Source: CAVPGP01 sp963718065 (GTDB lineage: Bacteria > Actinomycetota > Thermoleophilia > Gaiellales > Gaiellaceae). From it: 64,000 nt of DNA. Below are positions 25,060 to 34,019 of the stretch, piece after piece. A program made the position numbers and the translations under genes. Below the pieces are notes generated by a model, which saw only the letters and a list, made by a program, of their open reading frames with translations, did no database searches and had not been told where the DNA came from. The stretch spans positions 62,001-126,000 of the forward strand of contig CAVQYE010000013.1 in the NCBI GenBank assembly GCA_963718065.1, in the 5' to 3' direction. The number at the start of each line of letters is the position of its first letter. The stretch's first letter is position 1.

Positions 25060-25533
25060 GTGGACGTCGTCTTCGTCGAGATTCCCGCCGGCTCCCGGAA
25101 CAAGTACGAGTTCGACGAGGAGCTCGGCGGCATCGTGCTCGACCGCCGCCTGTTCACCTCGATGTCGTACCCGGCGGACTACGGGTTCATCGAGGGCACG
25201 CTCGGCGAGGACGGTGACCCGCTCGACGCCCTCGTGCTCGTCGGCGATCCGACGTTCCCCGGCTGCCGGATCCGCGTGCGGACTGTCGGCGTCTTCCACA
25301 TGCAGGACGAGAAGGGGCCGGACGAGAAGGTGATCTGCGTCCCGCTCCGGGATCCCGCCTGGATGCGGATCTCAGACATCCACGACATCCCCGCCGAGCT
25401 TCGCAACGAGATCGAGCACTTCTTCCAGGTCTACAAGGATCTCGAGGAGAAGAAGACGGAGACGTACGGCTTCGGCAACCGCGCCCAGGCCGAGCAACTG
25501 ATCGCCGAGGCGCGCGCCAGGGCTGTCGACTGA
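25060..25533 (+). CDS. ppa: inorganic pyrophosphatase
   Basis: A 157-residue cytoplasmic family I pyrophosphatase that splits pyrophosphate and drives biosynthesis. It begins VVFVEIPAGSRNKYEFDEELG and carries the active-site stretch PADYGFIEGTLGEDGDPLDALVL, with the metal aspartates, and KVICVPLRDP. I start it at the GTG at 25060: homologues begin there, and a TACACT -10 box six bases upstream suggests a leaderless message; an ATG at 25018 would add 14 residues. The stop codon sits inside the first unit of a tandem repeat array. Confidence 0.93.
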   Translation: MDVVFVEIPAGSRNKYEFDEELGGIVLDRRLFTSMSYPADYGFIEGTLGEDGDPLDALVLVGDPTFPGCRIRVRTVGVFHMQDEKGPDEKVICVPLRDPAWMRISDIHDIPAELRNEIEHFFQVYKDLEEKKTETYGFGNRAQAEQLIAEARARAVD

Positions 25534-25620
25534 GCAGGCTGTCGACTGCGCACGGCTGTCGAGTGCGCAGGGCTGTCGAGTGAGCAGGACTGTGGATTGA
25601 GCAGGGCCTGTGGAGTGAGC
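25521..25620. repeat. six degenerate 16-18 bp tandem repeats
   Basis: Units of the type GGCTGTCGACTGAGCA follow one another at 25521, 25537, 25554, 25571, 25587 and 25605, decaying toward the right. The first unit is the end of ppa including its stop codon, so the array grew from the gene's 3' end. There are no unique spacers, so it is not a CRISPR array. Confidence 0.85.
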
Positions 25621-25746
25621 GTCACACATTTGCGACACTTGGTCTGACCACGAAATGCGGCGCCAGGCCGCATGGCTGTGCAAATGTGGAACGTTCGTCT
25701 CACTTCTGTGACGGTTCGTCTGACCACTCTGGAGAGACGTTCCACA
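25621..25746. repeat. paired 76-bp repeat with TGGTCTGACCA palindromes
   Basis: Two repeat units hold TGGTCTGACCA at 25640-25650 and TCGTCTGACCA at 25716-25726. The second is enclosed by a perfect inverted repeat, TGTGGAACGT (25685-25694) and ACGTTCCACA (25737-25746). A related pair with nearly the same period lies at 57985-58100. TGGTC-N-GACCA resembles FadR/GntR-type operators. The array sits directly upstream of the exporter operon promoter. Confidence 0.75.
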
Positions 25747-25757
25747 GGCACGAGTAT

Positions 25758-25786
25758 TTGCGCCCGCGCGTCTCTTCGCCTATCCT
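25758..25786 (+). promoter_or_regulatory. promoter of the exporter/acetyltransferase operon
   Basis: TTGCGC (25758-25763), a 17-base spacer and TATCCT (25781-25786) form a well-spaced promoter. Transcription would begin near 25793, leaving a leader of about 105 bases. Confidence 0.55.
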
Positions 25787-25806
25787 CGTCGGCGTCATGT
25801 TGTGCC

Positions 25807-25892
25807 GGATCGAGAACGCAGGGCCCTTCCCGAGCTTCCGTTAGCTCGGGAGTAGTGCGCCCAAGTTCCGTTCGTCCTTCTCGATCCAGGAG
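25807..25892 (+). promoter_or_regulatory. structured leader, riboswitch-like
   Basis: A perfect 10-bp closing stem, GGATCGAGAA (25807-25816) with TTCTCGATCC (25878-25887), encloses a perfect 8-bp hairpin, CCCGAGCT/AGCTCGGG (25829-25850), plus a 27-base unpaired segment. The ribosome site AGGAG (25888-25892) abuts the 3' strand of the closing stem. This is the geometry of a translation-controlling leader. I do not recognise a known riboswitch class in it. Confidence 0.55.
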
Positions 25893-25897
25893 CATGC

Positions 25898-26731
25898 ATG
25901 ACCGTCTCGCCCATCCAAGCCCGTAGTGCGTCCGCAGTCGACGTTCGCGACCTCCGCAAGGAGTTCACGCGCCGCTCAAAAGGCAAGCGCAAGCGCGTCG
26001 CCGCGCTCAACGGCCTGACGTTCACCATCAGCCGCGGCGAGACCGTTGCCATCCTCGGCCAGAACGGCTCGGGGAAGTCAACGCTCGTCCGGCTGCTCTC
26101 GACGCTGTTGCTCGACGACGGCGGGTCGGCGCACGTCTTCGGCCACGACGTCGCGCGCGAGACCCGTGCCGTGCGCCGGCTCGTGAACCGCGTCTCGGTC
26201 GAGGCGAGCTTCTTCAAGAAGATGAGCGCGGCCGAGAACCTCTCGTACGCGGCCCGCTTCTACGGCATGACGCCGCGGGAGACCCGCGTCGAGATTCCAC
26301 GCATCCTCGAGCGTGTCGGCTTCCCGGCCGACCGGCGGAACGAGTCGATGGAGCACCTGTCGCGTGGGATGCAGCAGAAGGTGGCGCTCGCGCGCGCCCT
26401 GCTCACCTCGCCGGTGCTGCTGCTCCTCGACGAGCCGACGACGGGCCTCGACCCACGCTCGAAGCAGGAAGTGCAGCGGTTCATCCGCGAGATCCAGGCG
26501 GCCCACGACTCGACGATCCTGCTCTGCACGCACGACATGGACGAGGCGGAGGCGCTCGCGGACCGGATCGGGATCCTCGACCGCGGCGACCTGCTCTTCC
26601 TCGAGCCGGTCGCCGACGTGAAGCGGCGTTACGGGGTCGACACCCTCGAGCAGGCGTTCTTCGCCGCCACCGGACGGAGCTTCGAGGACGAGCAATCGGA
26701 CGACGACAAGGACAGGGAGGTGTTCGCGTAA
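25898..26731 (+). CDS. ABC exporter ATP-binding protein (DrrA/NodI type)
   Basis: A 277-residue ATPase of the ABC-2 exporter type. Walker A GQNGSGKST at about 54-62, signature LSRGMQQKVALARAL, Walker B VLLLLDEPTTGLD and CTHDMDEAEALADRIGIL are all present. The short C-terminal tail with VKRRYGVDTLEQAFFAATGRSF is common in drug and lipid exporters. An AGGAG ribosome site lies five bases upstream of the ATG. It overlaps its permease by one base (TAATG). It heads an operon with acetyltransferases and an MFS exporter. Substrate unknown. Confidence 0.9.
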   Translation: MTVSPIQARSASAVDVRDLRKEFTRRSKGKRKRVAALNGLTFTISRGETVAILGQNGSGKSTLVRLLSTLLLDDGGSAHVFGHDVARETRAVRRLVNRVSVEASFFKKMSAAENLSYAARFYGMTPRETRVEIPRILERVGFPADRRNESMEHLSRGMQQKVALARALLTSPVLLLLDEPTTGLDPRSKQEVQRFIREIQAAHDSTILLCTHDMDEAEALADRIGILDRGDLLFLEPVADVKRRYGVDTLEQAFFAATGRSFEDEQSDDDKDREVFA

Positions 26732-27573
26732 TGGCGACCGTCGACGCGACCTCGCCGAAGCGGAAGGGCCTGCTGAAGCTCGAGCTGATCGGGCTTGGCG
26801 GCGTGGTCGAGCGCAACCTCTATCTGACGAAGCGCTACTTCCTCTGGGACGTCGCCTTCCTGCTCTGGACGATCGCCAACACGCTGACGATCGTCTTCAT
26901 CGCGCGCGGCGTCAACGTGCCGGTGGAAGAGCAGAACGCGCTGGCGACGAAGTTCCTGATCGGCGGCGTCATCTGGGCGTTCCTCGGGATCATCTTCGAG
27001 ATCGTCACCGAGACCGTGGCGTGGGAGCGCTGGGAGGGGACGATCGAGTACACGTTCATGGCGCCGGTCTCGCGGCCGGTGCACCTGTTCGGCATGGGTG
27101 TCTACGCCGTGATCTACGGGCTCGTCCGCGCGACGATTCTTTTCTTCGTGGTGGTCGCGTTCATCGGCATCGAGATCGACAATCCGAACTATCCCGGCGC
27201 GCTCGCGCTGCTCGTCATTGCCTCGATCTCGTTCATCGGGATCGGGATGATGACGTCGGTCCTGCCGCTCATCTCCCCGGAGAAGGGGACACAGCTGGGC
27301 TTCATCGCGCAGGGACTGATGCTCGTCGTCTCGGGCGTCTACTACGAGGTCGAGGTGCTGCCCGACTGGATGCAGTGGATCGCGAAGATCTCGCCTGCGA
27401 CGTACGCGCTGCGCGGCATCCGCGACATGATCATCAACGGCGCGGGTCTCAAGTGGGACGACGTCTGGCCGCTGCTCCTGATCGGCGCGGTCTCGGTGCC
27501 GCTCGGACTCGTCGTCTTCCGGACAGGTGAGCGCTACGCGAAGCAGCACGGAAAGCTGAAGAGGTCGGGATGA
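26731..27573 (+). CDS. ABC-2 type exporter permease
   Basis: A 280-residue membrane protein with about six helices: YFLWDVAFLLWTIANTLTIVF, FLIGGVIWAFLGIIFEIVTE, VYAVIYGLVRATILFFVVVAF, ALLVIASISFIGIGMMTSVL and GFIAQGLMLVVSGVYYEVEVLP, with the P-Y-R type end WMQWIAKISPATYALRGIRDMI of ABC-2 permeases. It partners the ATPase immediately upstream. The stop overlaps the next start (ATGA). Substrate unknown. Confidence 0.9.
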   Translation: MATVDATSPKRKGLLKLELIGLGGVVERNLYLTKRYFLWDVAFLLWTIANTLTIVFIARGVNVPVEEQNALATKFLIGGVIWAFLGIIFEIVTETVAWERWEGTIEYTFMAPVSRPVHLFGMGVYAVIYGLVRATILFFVVVAFIGIEIDNPNYPGALALLVIASISFIGIGMMTSVLPLISPEKGTQLGFIAQGLMLVVSGVYYEVEVLPDWMQWIAKISPATYALRGIRDMIINGAGLKWDDVWPLLLIGAVSVPLGLVVFRTGERYAKQHGKLKRSG

Positions 27574-28461
27574 TCGACCTGCGCGTCGCGGAGACCGACG
27601 AGGAGCTCGAAGCGTGGCGCTCCGTTCGCCTGGCCGTGCAGCCGGGCGAGCGGACCGCGCCCGTCGAGGAGCTGCAGCGCCGTCGGCGCGAGGAGTCGTA
27701 CCGCCTCTACCTGATCGCCTACCGCGACGGCGAGCTCGTGGCGTCCGGCTTTGCGGGCAAGTCCGATCTCGGTCACGGCAGCGTCATGCCGCTCGTCCCC
27801 GAGGAGCACCGCAGCCAAGGCCTCGGCAGCGCGATCCTCGATCGCCTCGTCGAGCACGTCCGCGCGCAGGGCTTCACGCAGGTCGGCGGGATGGTCGACG
27901 GCCACGACGCCCACTCCGTCGGCTGGGTCGCAGCGGCGCGGCTTCGAGGAGATCGACCGGCAGATCGAGATGGTCCGCACGCTCGACGGCCCGCTCCCCG
28001 AGCCGCCGCCGTATCCGGGCGTCGAGTTCGCGACGATCGAAGAACGGCCCGAGCTGCTCGAGCAGGCGTTCGACCTGGCCTCGGAGGGCTACTCCGATCT
28101 CAAGCTCGCCGTCGGCACGATCTCGGTCCCGCTCGACGAGTGGCTGCGGGACGAGGCGACCCTCCCGGGCGGCTCGTACGTCGCGCTCGTCGACGGCGAG
28201 ATCGTCGGCTACGCCGGGTTGATGGCGTGGCCGGGCGACGACACCCGCTCCGAGCACGGGCTCACCGTCGTTCGCCGCGCCTGGCGGCGGCGCGGCCTCG
28301 CGTCGGCGCTGAAGGCACGCGAGCTCGCCTGGGCCTCGCGCAACGGCATCCGGGAGCTCGTGACGTGGACGCAGACCGGGAACGAGGCGCTGCAGGGCGT
28401 GAACGAGGGACTGGGGTACGTGCTGCGGTCGGTGGTCATCAGCCTGAGGAAGGAGCTGTGA
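27570..28461 (+). CDS. double-GNAT acetyltransferase (one frameshift)
   Basis: Two GNAT folds in tandem, about 296 residues if restored. The first has LGHGSVMPLVPEEHRSQGLGSAIL, the second EHGLTVVRRAWRRRGLASALK, each an acetyl-CoA pyrophosphate loop. The architecture and length are those of mycothiol synthase MshD-like proteins, but the substrate cannot be read from sequence. The reading frame breaks near 27940, where one extra base separates GWVAA from RGFEEIDRQ. Overlaps with both neighbours (ATGA and GTGA) show it belongs to the operon. The break is probably a sequencing error. Confidence 0.75.
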
Positions 28462-29369
28462 ACCCCGATATCCGTGCGCTCGGCCCGGAGACCGACGTCG
28501 ACGCGTTCCTCGCGATCCGCGACGCGGTCGACCCGGAGCACCCGATGACGCGCGAGAGCCTGGAGGTGGAGCGCAAGATCAAGCATCGCCTCGACGTGAT
28601 CGCGTGGCAGGGCGAGACAGCCGTCGGCTGCGCGTTCGTCGAGCCGCAGTTCGGCGATCCCGAGAGCAAGAGCGGCTACCTCAGCATTCGCGTGCTCGCC
28701 GAGCACCGCCGGCGCGGCATCGGGACTGCGCTCTTGAGCCGGCTCTCGGACCACGTGCGGGGCTTCGGCGGCGTCGACCTCCACGCGCAGTTCCGCAGCG
28801 AGGCGACCGACCAGCGGGCCTTTCTCGAGCACCACGGCTTCCACGAGACGGGTCGCATGCAGGACGTCGAGCTCGAGCTCGCCACCGCGGACGGCGCGGT
28901 CGACGTTCCCGAGGGCATCCAGATCGTGCCGGTCCAGGACGCCCTCGTGCCCGGCATGCACGCGGTCTCGCTCGAGGCGGACCCGGACATCCCGTCGCCG
29001 ACGCCGATCCGGACCGGCGACGTCGAACGCTGGCGCGAGCGCCATCTCGATCCGCTTGCGCTCCGGGAGCTGAGCTTCGCCGCGCTCGCCGGCGACGAGG
29101 TGGTCGGCTTCGCGATCCTCGGCAAGGACGTGCCCGGCGTCGGCGGGCACTGGATGACCGGCGTCAAGCGCGACTGGCGCGGCCGCGGGGTCGCGCAGGC
29201 CCTGAAGCAGCAGCAGATCGCCGCCGCGAAGGCGGCCGGGCTCGAGCGGCTGCGCACCCAGAACGACCTCGCCAACGCCCCGATGCGGCGCGTGAACGAG
29301 AAGCTCGGCTACCGCTCGCGCCTCGAGTGGATCCACTTCGCGGGCCCTCTGTATCCGGCCGCCGGCTGA
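28458..29369 (+). CDS. double-GNAT acetyltransferase
   Basis: An intact 303-residue protein with two GNAT domains. The N-terminal domain has YLSIRVLAEHRRRGIGTALLSRL, the C-terminal GHWMTGVKRDWRGRGVAQALKQQQI and NAPMRRVNEKLGYRSRLEWIHFAG. GTG start overlaps the previous stop (GTGA). It is a paralogue of the genes at 27570 and 30638. The family modifies small molecules with acetyl-CoA and includes mycothiol synthase and drug-modifying enzymes; which applies is unknown. Confidence 0.85.
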   Translation: MNPDIRALGPETDVDAFLAIRDAVDPEHPMTRESLEVERKIKHRLDVIAWQGETAVGCAFVEPQFGDPESKSGYLSIRVLAEHRRRGIGTALLSRLSDHVRGFGGVDLHAQFRSEATDQRAFLEHHGFHETGRMQDVELELATADGAVDVPEGIQIVPVQDALVPGMHAVSLEADPDIPSPTPIRTGDVERWRERHLDPLALRELSFAALAGDEVVGFAILGKDVPGVGGHWMTGVKRDWRGRGVAQALKQQQIAAAKAAGLERLRTQNDLANAPMRRVNEKLGYRSRLEWIHFAGPLYPAAG

Positions 29370-29372
29370 GAA

Positions 29373-30641
29373 ATGCGCTGGAAGTCAGCCACCGCGGCGT
29401 ACCTCGCCTTCGAGCTGATCTGGTCGGCCGCGGGGGCGGTCAGCTTCACGGTCACCGCGGTCTACTTCGTCAAGACCGTCGGCCTCAGCCCGCTGCAGCT
29501 GGTGCTCGTCGGGACGGCGATGGAGGCGTCGGTCTTCATCTTCGAGATCCCGACCGGCGTCATCGCGGACACGTTCGGACGCAAGCGCTCGCTGATCATC
29601 GGCTGGGCGATCCAGGGGCTCGCGATGGTGCTCGTCGGCGCCGTGCCCGAGTACTGGGCGATCCTCGGCGGCTATGCCATCTGGGGGCTCGGCTGGACCT
29701 TCTGCTCCGGCTCGTACGAGGCCTGGATCACGGACGAGGTCGGCGTCGAGCGCGTCGGCTCGGTGTTCGCCCGCGGGATGCGGGTCTCGTACGTCGGCTC
29801 GCTCGTCGGGATGGGCGCGAGCGTCGTGGTCGCGGCGACGTTCGGGCTCGCGACCGCCGTCATCGTCGGCGGGGCGCTGATGATCGGACTCGGCGCCTAC
29901 GGTGCGCTCGCACTGCCGGAGGAGAACTTTCGGCCGCCGCCGCGGGAGGCCGGCAGCCGGCGCGACCTGCTCGGAACCGCCCGGAAGGGCGGGCGGCTCG
30001 TGCGCGGGCATCCCATCCTGCTCCTGATCATGGGCATCTGGTTCTTCGCCGGCGCCTCGACGGAGGCGTTCGATCGCCTCTGGGAGGCCCACTTCATCCG
30101 CGACGTCGGGCTGCCGTCGCTCGGGTCGCTCGACAGCGTGTACTGGTTCGGGCTCTTCGGCGTCGGCTCGATGCTGATCGGGCTGGTCGCGTCGACGGTG
30201 CTCGTCAAGCGGTTCGGCGACCGGCCGCAAAAGGCCGTGGCGTCGATGCTGCTGGTCGTGACGGTGATCCAGCTGTGCGGCGCGGTGCTCTTCGGCGCGG
30301 CCGGCGGCATGGCGCTCGCGCTCTCGTCGTATTGGCTCTACCGCCTGACGCGAGGCCTCGTCGGACCGCTCGAGATGACGTGGCTGAACCAGAACATCAC
30401 CGACTCGTCGGTGCGGGCGACGGTGATCTCCATGACCGGCCAGGCGGACGCCGTGGGGCAGACGGCGGGCGGGCCGGTGCTGGGCGCCATCGGCAACGTG
30501 TGGGGCATTCCGGCCGCGCTCTTCTCCGGCGCGGCACTGCTCGTGCCGGCGATTGGGCTCTACCTGCGGGCTCTGCGCCACAGCGGGCTCGAGCCGGAGC
30601 TCGCCGAGCTGCCGGAGGTCCCGGAGGCGGCGCCTGCATGA
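29373..30641 (+). CDS. MFS transporter
   Basis: A 422-residue major facilitator with about twelve helices. The first half carries IPTGVIADTFGRKRSLIIGW, the family's loop 2-3 motif (GxxADxxGRK), and the second half repeats the pattern more weakly. A cytoplasmic loop (PPPREAGSRRDLLGTARKGG) divides the halves. The closest type by feel is a drug/H+ antiporter. It sits three bases after an acetyltransferase and overlaps another (ATGA), which favours export of, or defence against, a modified small molecule. Confidence 0.87.
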   Translation: MRWKSATAAYLAFELIWSAAGAVSFTVTAVYFVKTVGLSPLQLVLVGTAMEASVFIFEIPTGVIADTFGRKRSLIIGWAIQGLAMVLVGAVPEYWAILGGYAIWGLGWTFCSGSYEAWITDEVGVERVGSVFARGMRVSYVGSLVGMGASVVVAATFGLATAVIVGGALMIGLGAYGALALPEENFRPPPREAGSRRDLLGTARKGGRLVRGHPILLLIMGIWFFAGASTEAFDRLWEAHFIRDVGLPSLGSLDSVYWFGLFGVGSMLIGLVASTVLVKRFGDRPQKAVASMLLVVTVIQLCGAVLFGAAGGMALALSSYWLYRLTRGLVGPLEMTWLNQNITDSSVRATVISMTGQADAVGQTAGGPVLGAIGNVWGIPAALFSGAALLVPAIGLYLRALRHSGLEPELAELPEVPEAAPA

Positions 30642-31538
30642 TCGAGCTTCGACGCGTCGTGTCGGCGGCGGACGCGCGAAGTCTTCCTCGACGTTCGCAA
30701 CGCGATCGAGCCCGAGTATCCCTTCGGCCGGGCTGCGTTCGAGTCCGTGCGCCACAACCCGGAGTGACTCGACCTCGTGGCCTTCTCGGACGGCGCCGCC
30801 GTCGGCGTCGGCTCGGGCGGCCGCCATTTCGACAACCCAGACGGGCCGTGGTCGTTCGCGAACGTCCGCGTCGTGCGCGATCACCGGCGGCGCGGGATCG
30901 GCTCGGCGATCTTCGCCGCCGTCTCCGAGCACGTCGCCACGCACGGAAAGACGGGCCTCTACACGGTTCTGCGCGAGGACGACGCCGACTCGCTGGGCTT
31001 CCTCTCGAAGCGCGGCTGGTCAGAGGTGATGCGGACACAGCATGTCCGGTTCGAGCTGGCACGCCCGAGCGGCGAGCCGGTCCTTCCAGACGGAGTCGAG
31101 CTCGTGCCGATGGTCGAGGCGCTCGATGAGCTCGTCTACGACGCTGCGGTCGAGATCGAGCGGGACCTGCCGACGGCCGACGACATCGTCACCGGGACGC
31201 TCGACGAGTGGCGCGAGCGCGGGATCGGGCCGCTCGGCGTTCGCGCCTGCTCGTTCGCCGCGCTCGCCGGCGGCGAGGTCGTGGGTTACGCAATTCTCGA
31301 GGACGGCGACGACGGGATTGCGTACCACGCGATGACCGGCGTGCGGAAGGCCTGGCGAGGCCGCGGCTTGGCGCGGGCGCTGAAGGAGCGGCAGCTCGCG
31401 GCCGCGCGCTCCGCCGGCTACTCCGAGCTGCGCGCCGCCAACGAGGTGGGCAACGCGCCGATGCGCGCGCTGAACGAGAAGCTCGGCTACACGCCGCTGC
31501 TTGCGTGGCTTCACGTGCAAGGCCCGCTACTGCGATAG
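30638..31538 (+). CDS. double-GNAT acetyltransferase (frameshift and in-frame stop)
   Basis: A third paralogue of the double-GNAT family, about 300 residues if restored. Clear parts are FANVRVVRDHRRRGIGSAIFAA in the first domain and YHAMTGVRKAWRGRGLARALKERQ plus NAPMRALNEKLGY in the second. The frame shifts near 30680 between SAADAR and EVFLDVRNAIEPEYPFG, and a TGA near 30764 replaces what was probably a TGG in NPE-LDLVAF. Two lesions in 90 bases could mean real decay, but similar lesions occur in essential genes nearby. Confidence 0.7.
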
Positions 31539-31618
31539 GATGCGCCGCGTCTTCGAGGCGACGGAGCCTCAGGCGCGGCGTTCCGCCTGCGTCTGGGGCT
31601 CTTTCCATTTCCGGGAGG
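31536..31618 (+). promoter_or_regulatory. glnA2 promoter and structured leader
   Basis: TAGGAT at 31536-31541 is a plausible -10. The following leader can fold as CGCCGCG (31544-31550) with CGCGGCG (31574-31580) around the hairpin GAGGC/GCCTC (31555-31570), or alternatively as CAGGCG/CGCCTG (31570-31589). The two are mutually exclusive. A GGGAGGAG ribosome site lies at 31611-31618. Confidence 0.4.
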
Positions 31619-31630
31619 AGAGAAAAGCGT

Positions 31631-32996
31631 ATGGCGATGATCGAAAGCAAGGACCGCGCGACATCTGATCCAGAGGCGCGCAAGCGGGTACTGAAGGAGA
31701 TGAAGGAACAGGGAGTCGAGTACCTGCTGCTGTGGTTCACGGACCTCGAGGGGCATCTGAAGAGCTTCGCCGTGACGCCGTCCGAGATCGAGGGCGCATT
31801 GAACGACGGCATGGGCTTCGACGGGTCGTCGATCACCGGCTTCAACGCGATCGAGGAGTCAGACATGGTCGCGATTCCCGATCCGGACACCTACCGGCTG
31901 ATGCCCGCGCGCGAGGGCGAGACGAAGGTCGGCCGGATGATCTGCGACGTCGTCAAGCCCGACGGCGTGGCGTACGAGGGCGACCCGCGTTACGTGTTGC
32001 GCCGGGCGCTCGAGCGGATGCAGTCGATGGGCTTCGACACGTTCAACATCGGCCCCGAGCTCGAGTACTTCCTCTTCAAGGACAACAAGGGGACGGAGAC
32101 GCTCGACGAGGGCGGCTACTTCGCGATGACCGCGCTCGACGCGGCGACGGAGCTCCGCAACGACACGATCCAGGCGCTCGAGTCGGTCGGGATCCCGATC
32201 GAGTACCACCATCACGAGGTCGCGCCGTCGCAGCACGAGATCGACATGCGCTACGCCAACGCGCTCGACATGGCGGACTTCACGATCACCTACCGCCTGA
32301 TCGTCAAGGAGATCGCCGCCAAGAACGGCGTCTACGCGACCTTCATGCCGAAGCCCCTGTTCGGCGAGAACGGCTCGGGCATGCACACGCACATGTCGCT
32401 GTTCAAGGACGGGCGCAATCTGTTCTTCGACGGCGACGACCAGTACAACCTCTCGACCGCGGGCAAGCACTTCATCGCCGGCCTCCTCCGTCACGCTCGC
32501 GAGCTCTCGGCGGTGTTCGCGCAGTGGGTCAACTCGTACAAGCGGCTCGTGCCGGGCTTCGAGGCGCCGGTGTACGTCGCCTGGTCGCAGCGAAACCGCT
32601 CGGCCCTGATCCGCATCCCGCTCTACAAGCCGGGCTCGGAGCAGGCGACGCGCGCCGAGATCCGCTGTCCGGACCCGTGCGTGCAATCCGTACCTGACGT
32701 TCGCGACGCTCCTGCACGCCGGGCTCGAGGGCATCGAGCAGGGCTACGAGCTGGCCGACCCGATGGAGACGAACCTCTACCACCTGACGGCCGAGCAGCG
32801 GCGCGAGCAGGGCATCGTCTCGCTCCCGGAGACCCTCGGCGAGGCGATCGACGAGTTCTCGCAGTCCGAGCTGATGCGCAAGGCGCTCGGCGATCACATC
32901 TTCGACAACTACGTCCGCCTGAAGCGGAAGGAATGGGACGACTACCGCGTCCAGCTCACCGAGTGGGAGCTCGAGCGCTACCTGGCGGTCCTCTAG
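31631..32996 (+). CDS. glnA: glutamine synthetase type I, second copy (one frameshift)
   Basis: A GS of about 454 residues if restored. MGFDGSSITGFNAIEESDM, IGPELEYFLFKDN, YHHHEVAPSQHEIDMRYAN, GENGSGMHTHMSLFKDG and WSQRNRSALIRIPLYKPG are all present. The frame breaks near 32680: DPCVQSVPD should read DPACNPYLTFATLLHAGLEG, explained by one inserted T. The C-terminus has NLYHLTAEQRREQG where beta-type enzymes carry the adenylylated tyrosine loop, so it looks alpha-type and unmodified. It differs clearly from the GS at 23435. Probably a sequencing error. Confidence 0.85.
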
Positions 32997-33078
32997 GCAA
33001 AACCCCCCGCAAGCAGGACAATCTCTTCGACGGCCGCCGACCGTGCCCAGGCTCGCGCGGCCGCCTGACGGCCGACTG

Positions 33079-33101
33079 CGAGCCGCGGATTCCGCGGCTC
33101 G
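33079..33101. terminator. hairpin after glnA2
   Basis: CGAGCCGCGG (33079-33088) and CCGCGGCTCG (33092-33101) pair perfectly around three bases. It lies 80 bases after the glnA2 stop and just before the next promoter. No T tract, so a Rho-independent terminator is not certain. Confidence 0.45.
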
Positions 33102-33135
33102 TGGTCGTTCCCCGGCGAACGACTACGGTGGTGGC

Positions 33136-33629
33136 GTGGGCGTGGTGCTGGTGACCGGGATGTCTGGGACGGGCAGTCGGCGGCTCTCGCCGAGCTCGCG
33201 CGCAGGGGACATCGGGTTGTCGACACCGACTACGGCGGGTATTCCGAGGAAATGCCGTCTTCCGGCGCGGGCGGTTCGGAGCAGCTGTGGCGGGAGGATC
33301 GGATCGAAGCGCTGCTCGACGAGCACGACGACGGAATGCTGTTCATCTCCGGTTGTGTCTCCAACCAGTGGACGTTCTATCCGCGCTTCGACGCCGTTGT
33401 GCTGTTGACGGCTCCTGCGAACGTGATTCTCGAGCGCGTGGCCGGTCGAGAGTCGAACGCGTTCGGCAAGCGCGATGCCGAGCGGGATCGGATCCTCGAC
33501 GACCTGGCGACGGCTGAGCCGCTGCTGCGGGCGGGTGCGACGGCTGAGATCGACACGCGCGCGCCGCTGGACGAGGTGGTGACAGCGCTCGAGAGCATCG
33601 CGGCCGTGCGGCGCGGCGCTGAAAGCTAG
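33136..33629 (+). CDS. P-loop kinase-like protein (one frameshift)
   Basis: A protein of about 164 residues if restored. It opens GVVLVTGMSGTGKS, a Walker A typical of small nucleoside or adenylyl kinases; here one A is missing near 33173, so the frame breaks inside the motif. The rest contains GCVSNQWTFYPRFDAVVLLTAPANVILERVAGRESNAFGK and a helical C-terminus. GTG start at 33136, with TACGGT (33124-33129) six bases before it. The phosphate acceptor is unknown. Confidence 0.65.
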
Positions 33630-33881
33630 AGGAAGCGGCGGATCGCGGCGCGCTCGACGCGGAGGCCGATCACCTTCGCACCGTCGTCGATCTGCTCGAT
33701 CGACTCGGCCGGGACGAGCCGGCGGCGGCGGCGACAGGAAGCCCGAGCGAACAGAGAGAGCGTCGGGCCGGTCCGGAGCCGTGCCGTACATCGGGCCTTC
33801 GACGCGTCCCACCACGCGCCCACTCGCGTCAGCGACCAGGAAACCCTTGGTGGAGTTGAGGTCGTAAGCGAGAGAGCTCAT
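33626..33881 (-). CDS. PRC-barrel-like protein (one frameshift)
   Basis: A short protein of about 85 residues resembling a PRC-barrel: SSLAYDLNSTKGFLVADASGRVVGRVEGPMYG, then after a break near 33745, RRRRLVPAESIEQIDDGAKVIGLRVER. Such domains act in RNA processing and in photosynthetic reaction centres; the role here is unknown. It converges on the P-loop gene with a four-base overlap. Confidence 0.5.
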
Positions 33882-34019
33882 GTACTCGAACCTATTCCCC
33901 GCATGCAATGGAATCCTTCTGCCTGCGGTAAAGCTTCTGTAAGGAGTTGGATGGGTGGCGTCACAGTCACTGGACGTACAACTCCGGCCGCGTCTTCCAC
34001 GGTACGGCCTGGAGGCCTT

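Noticed and set aside
25521..25620. CRISPR-like repeat array
   Set aside because: The units are contiguous and degenerate with no unique spacers, and no cas genes are near.
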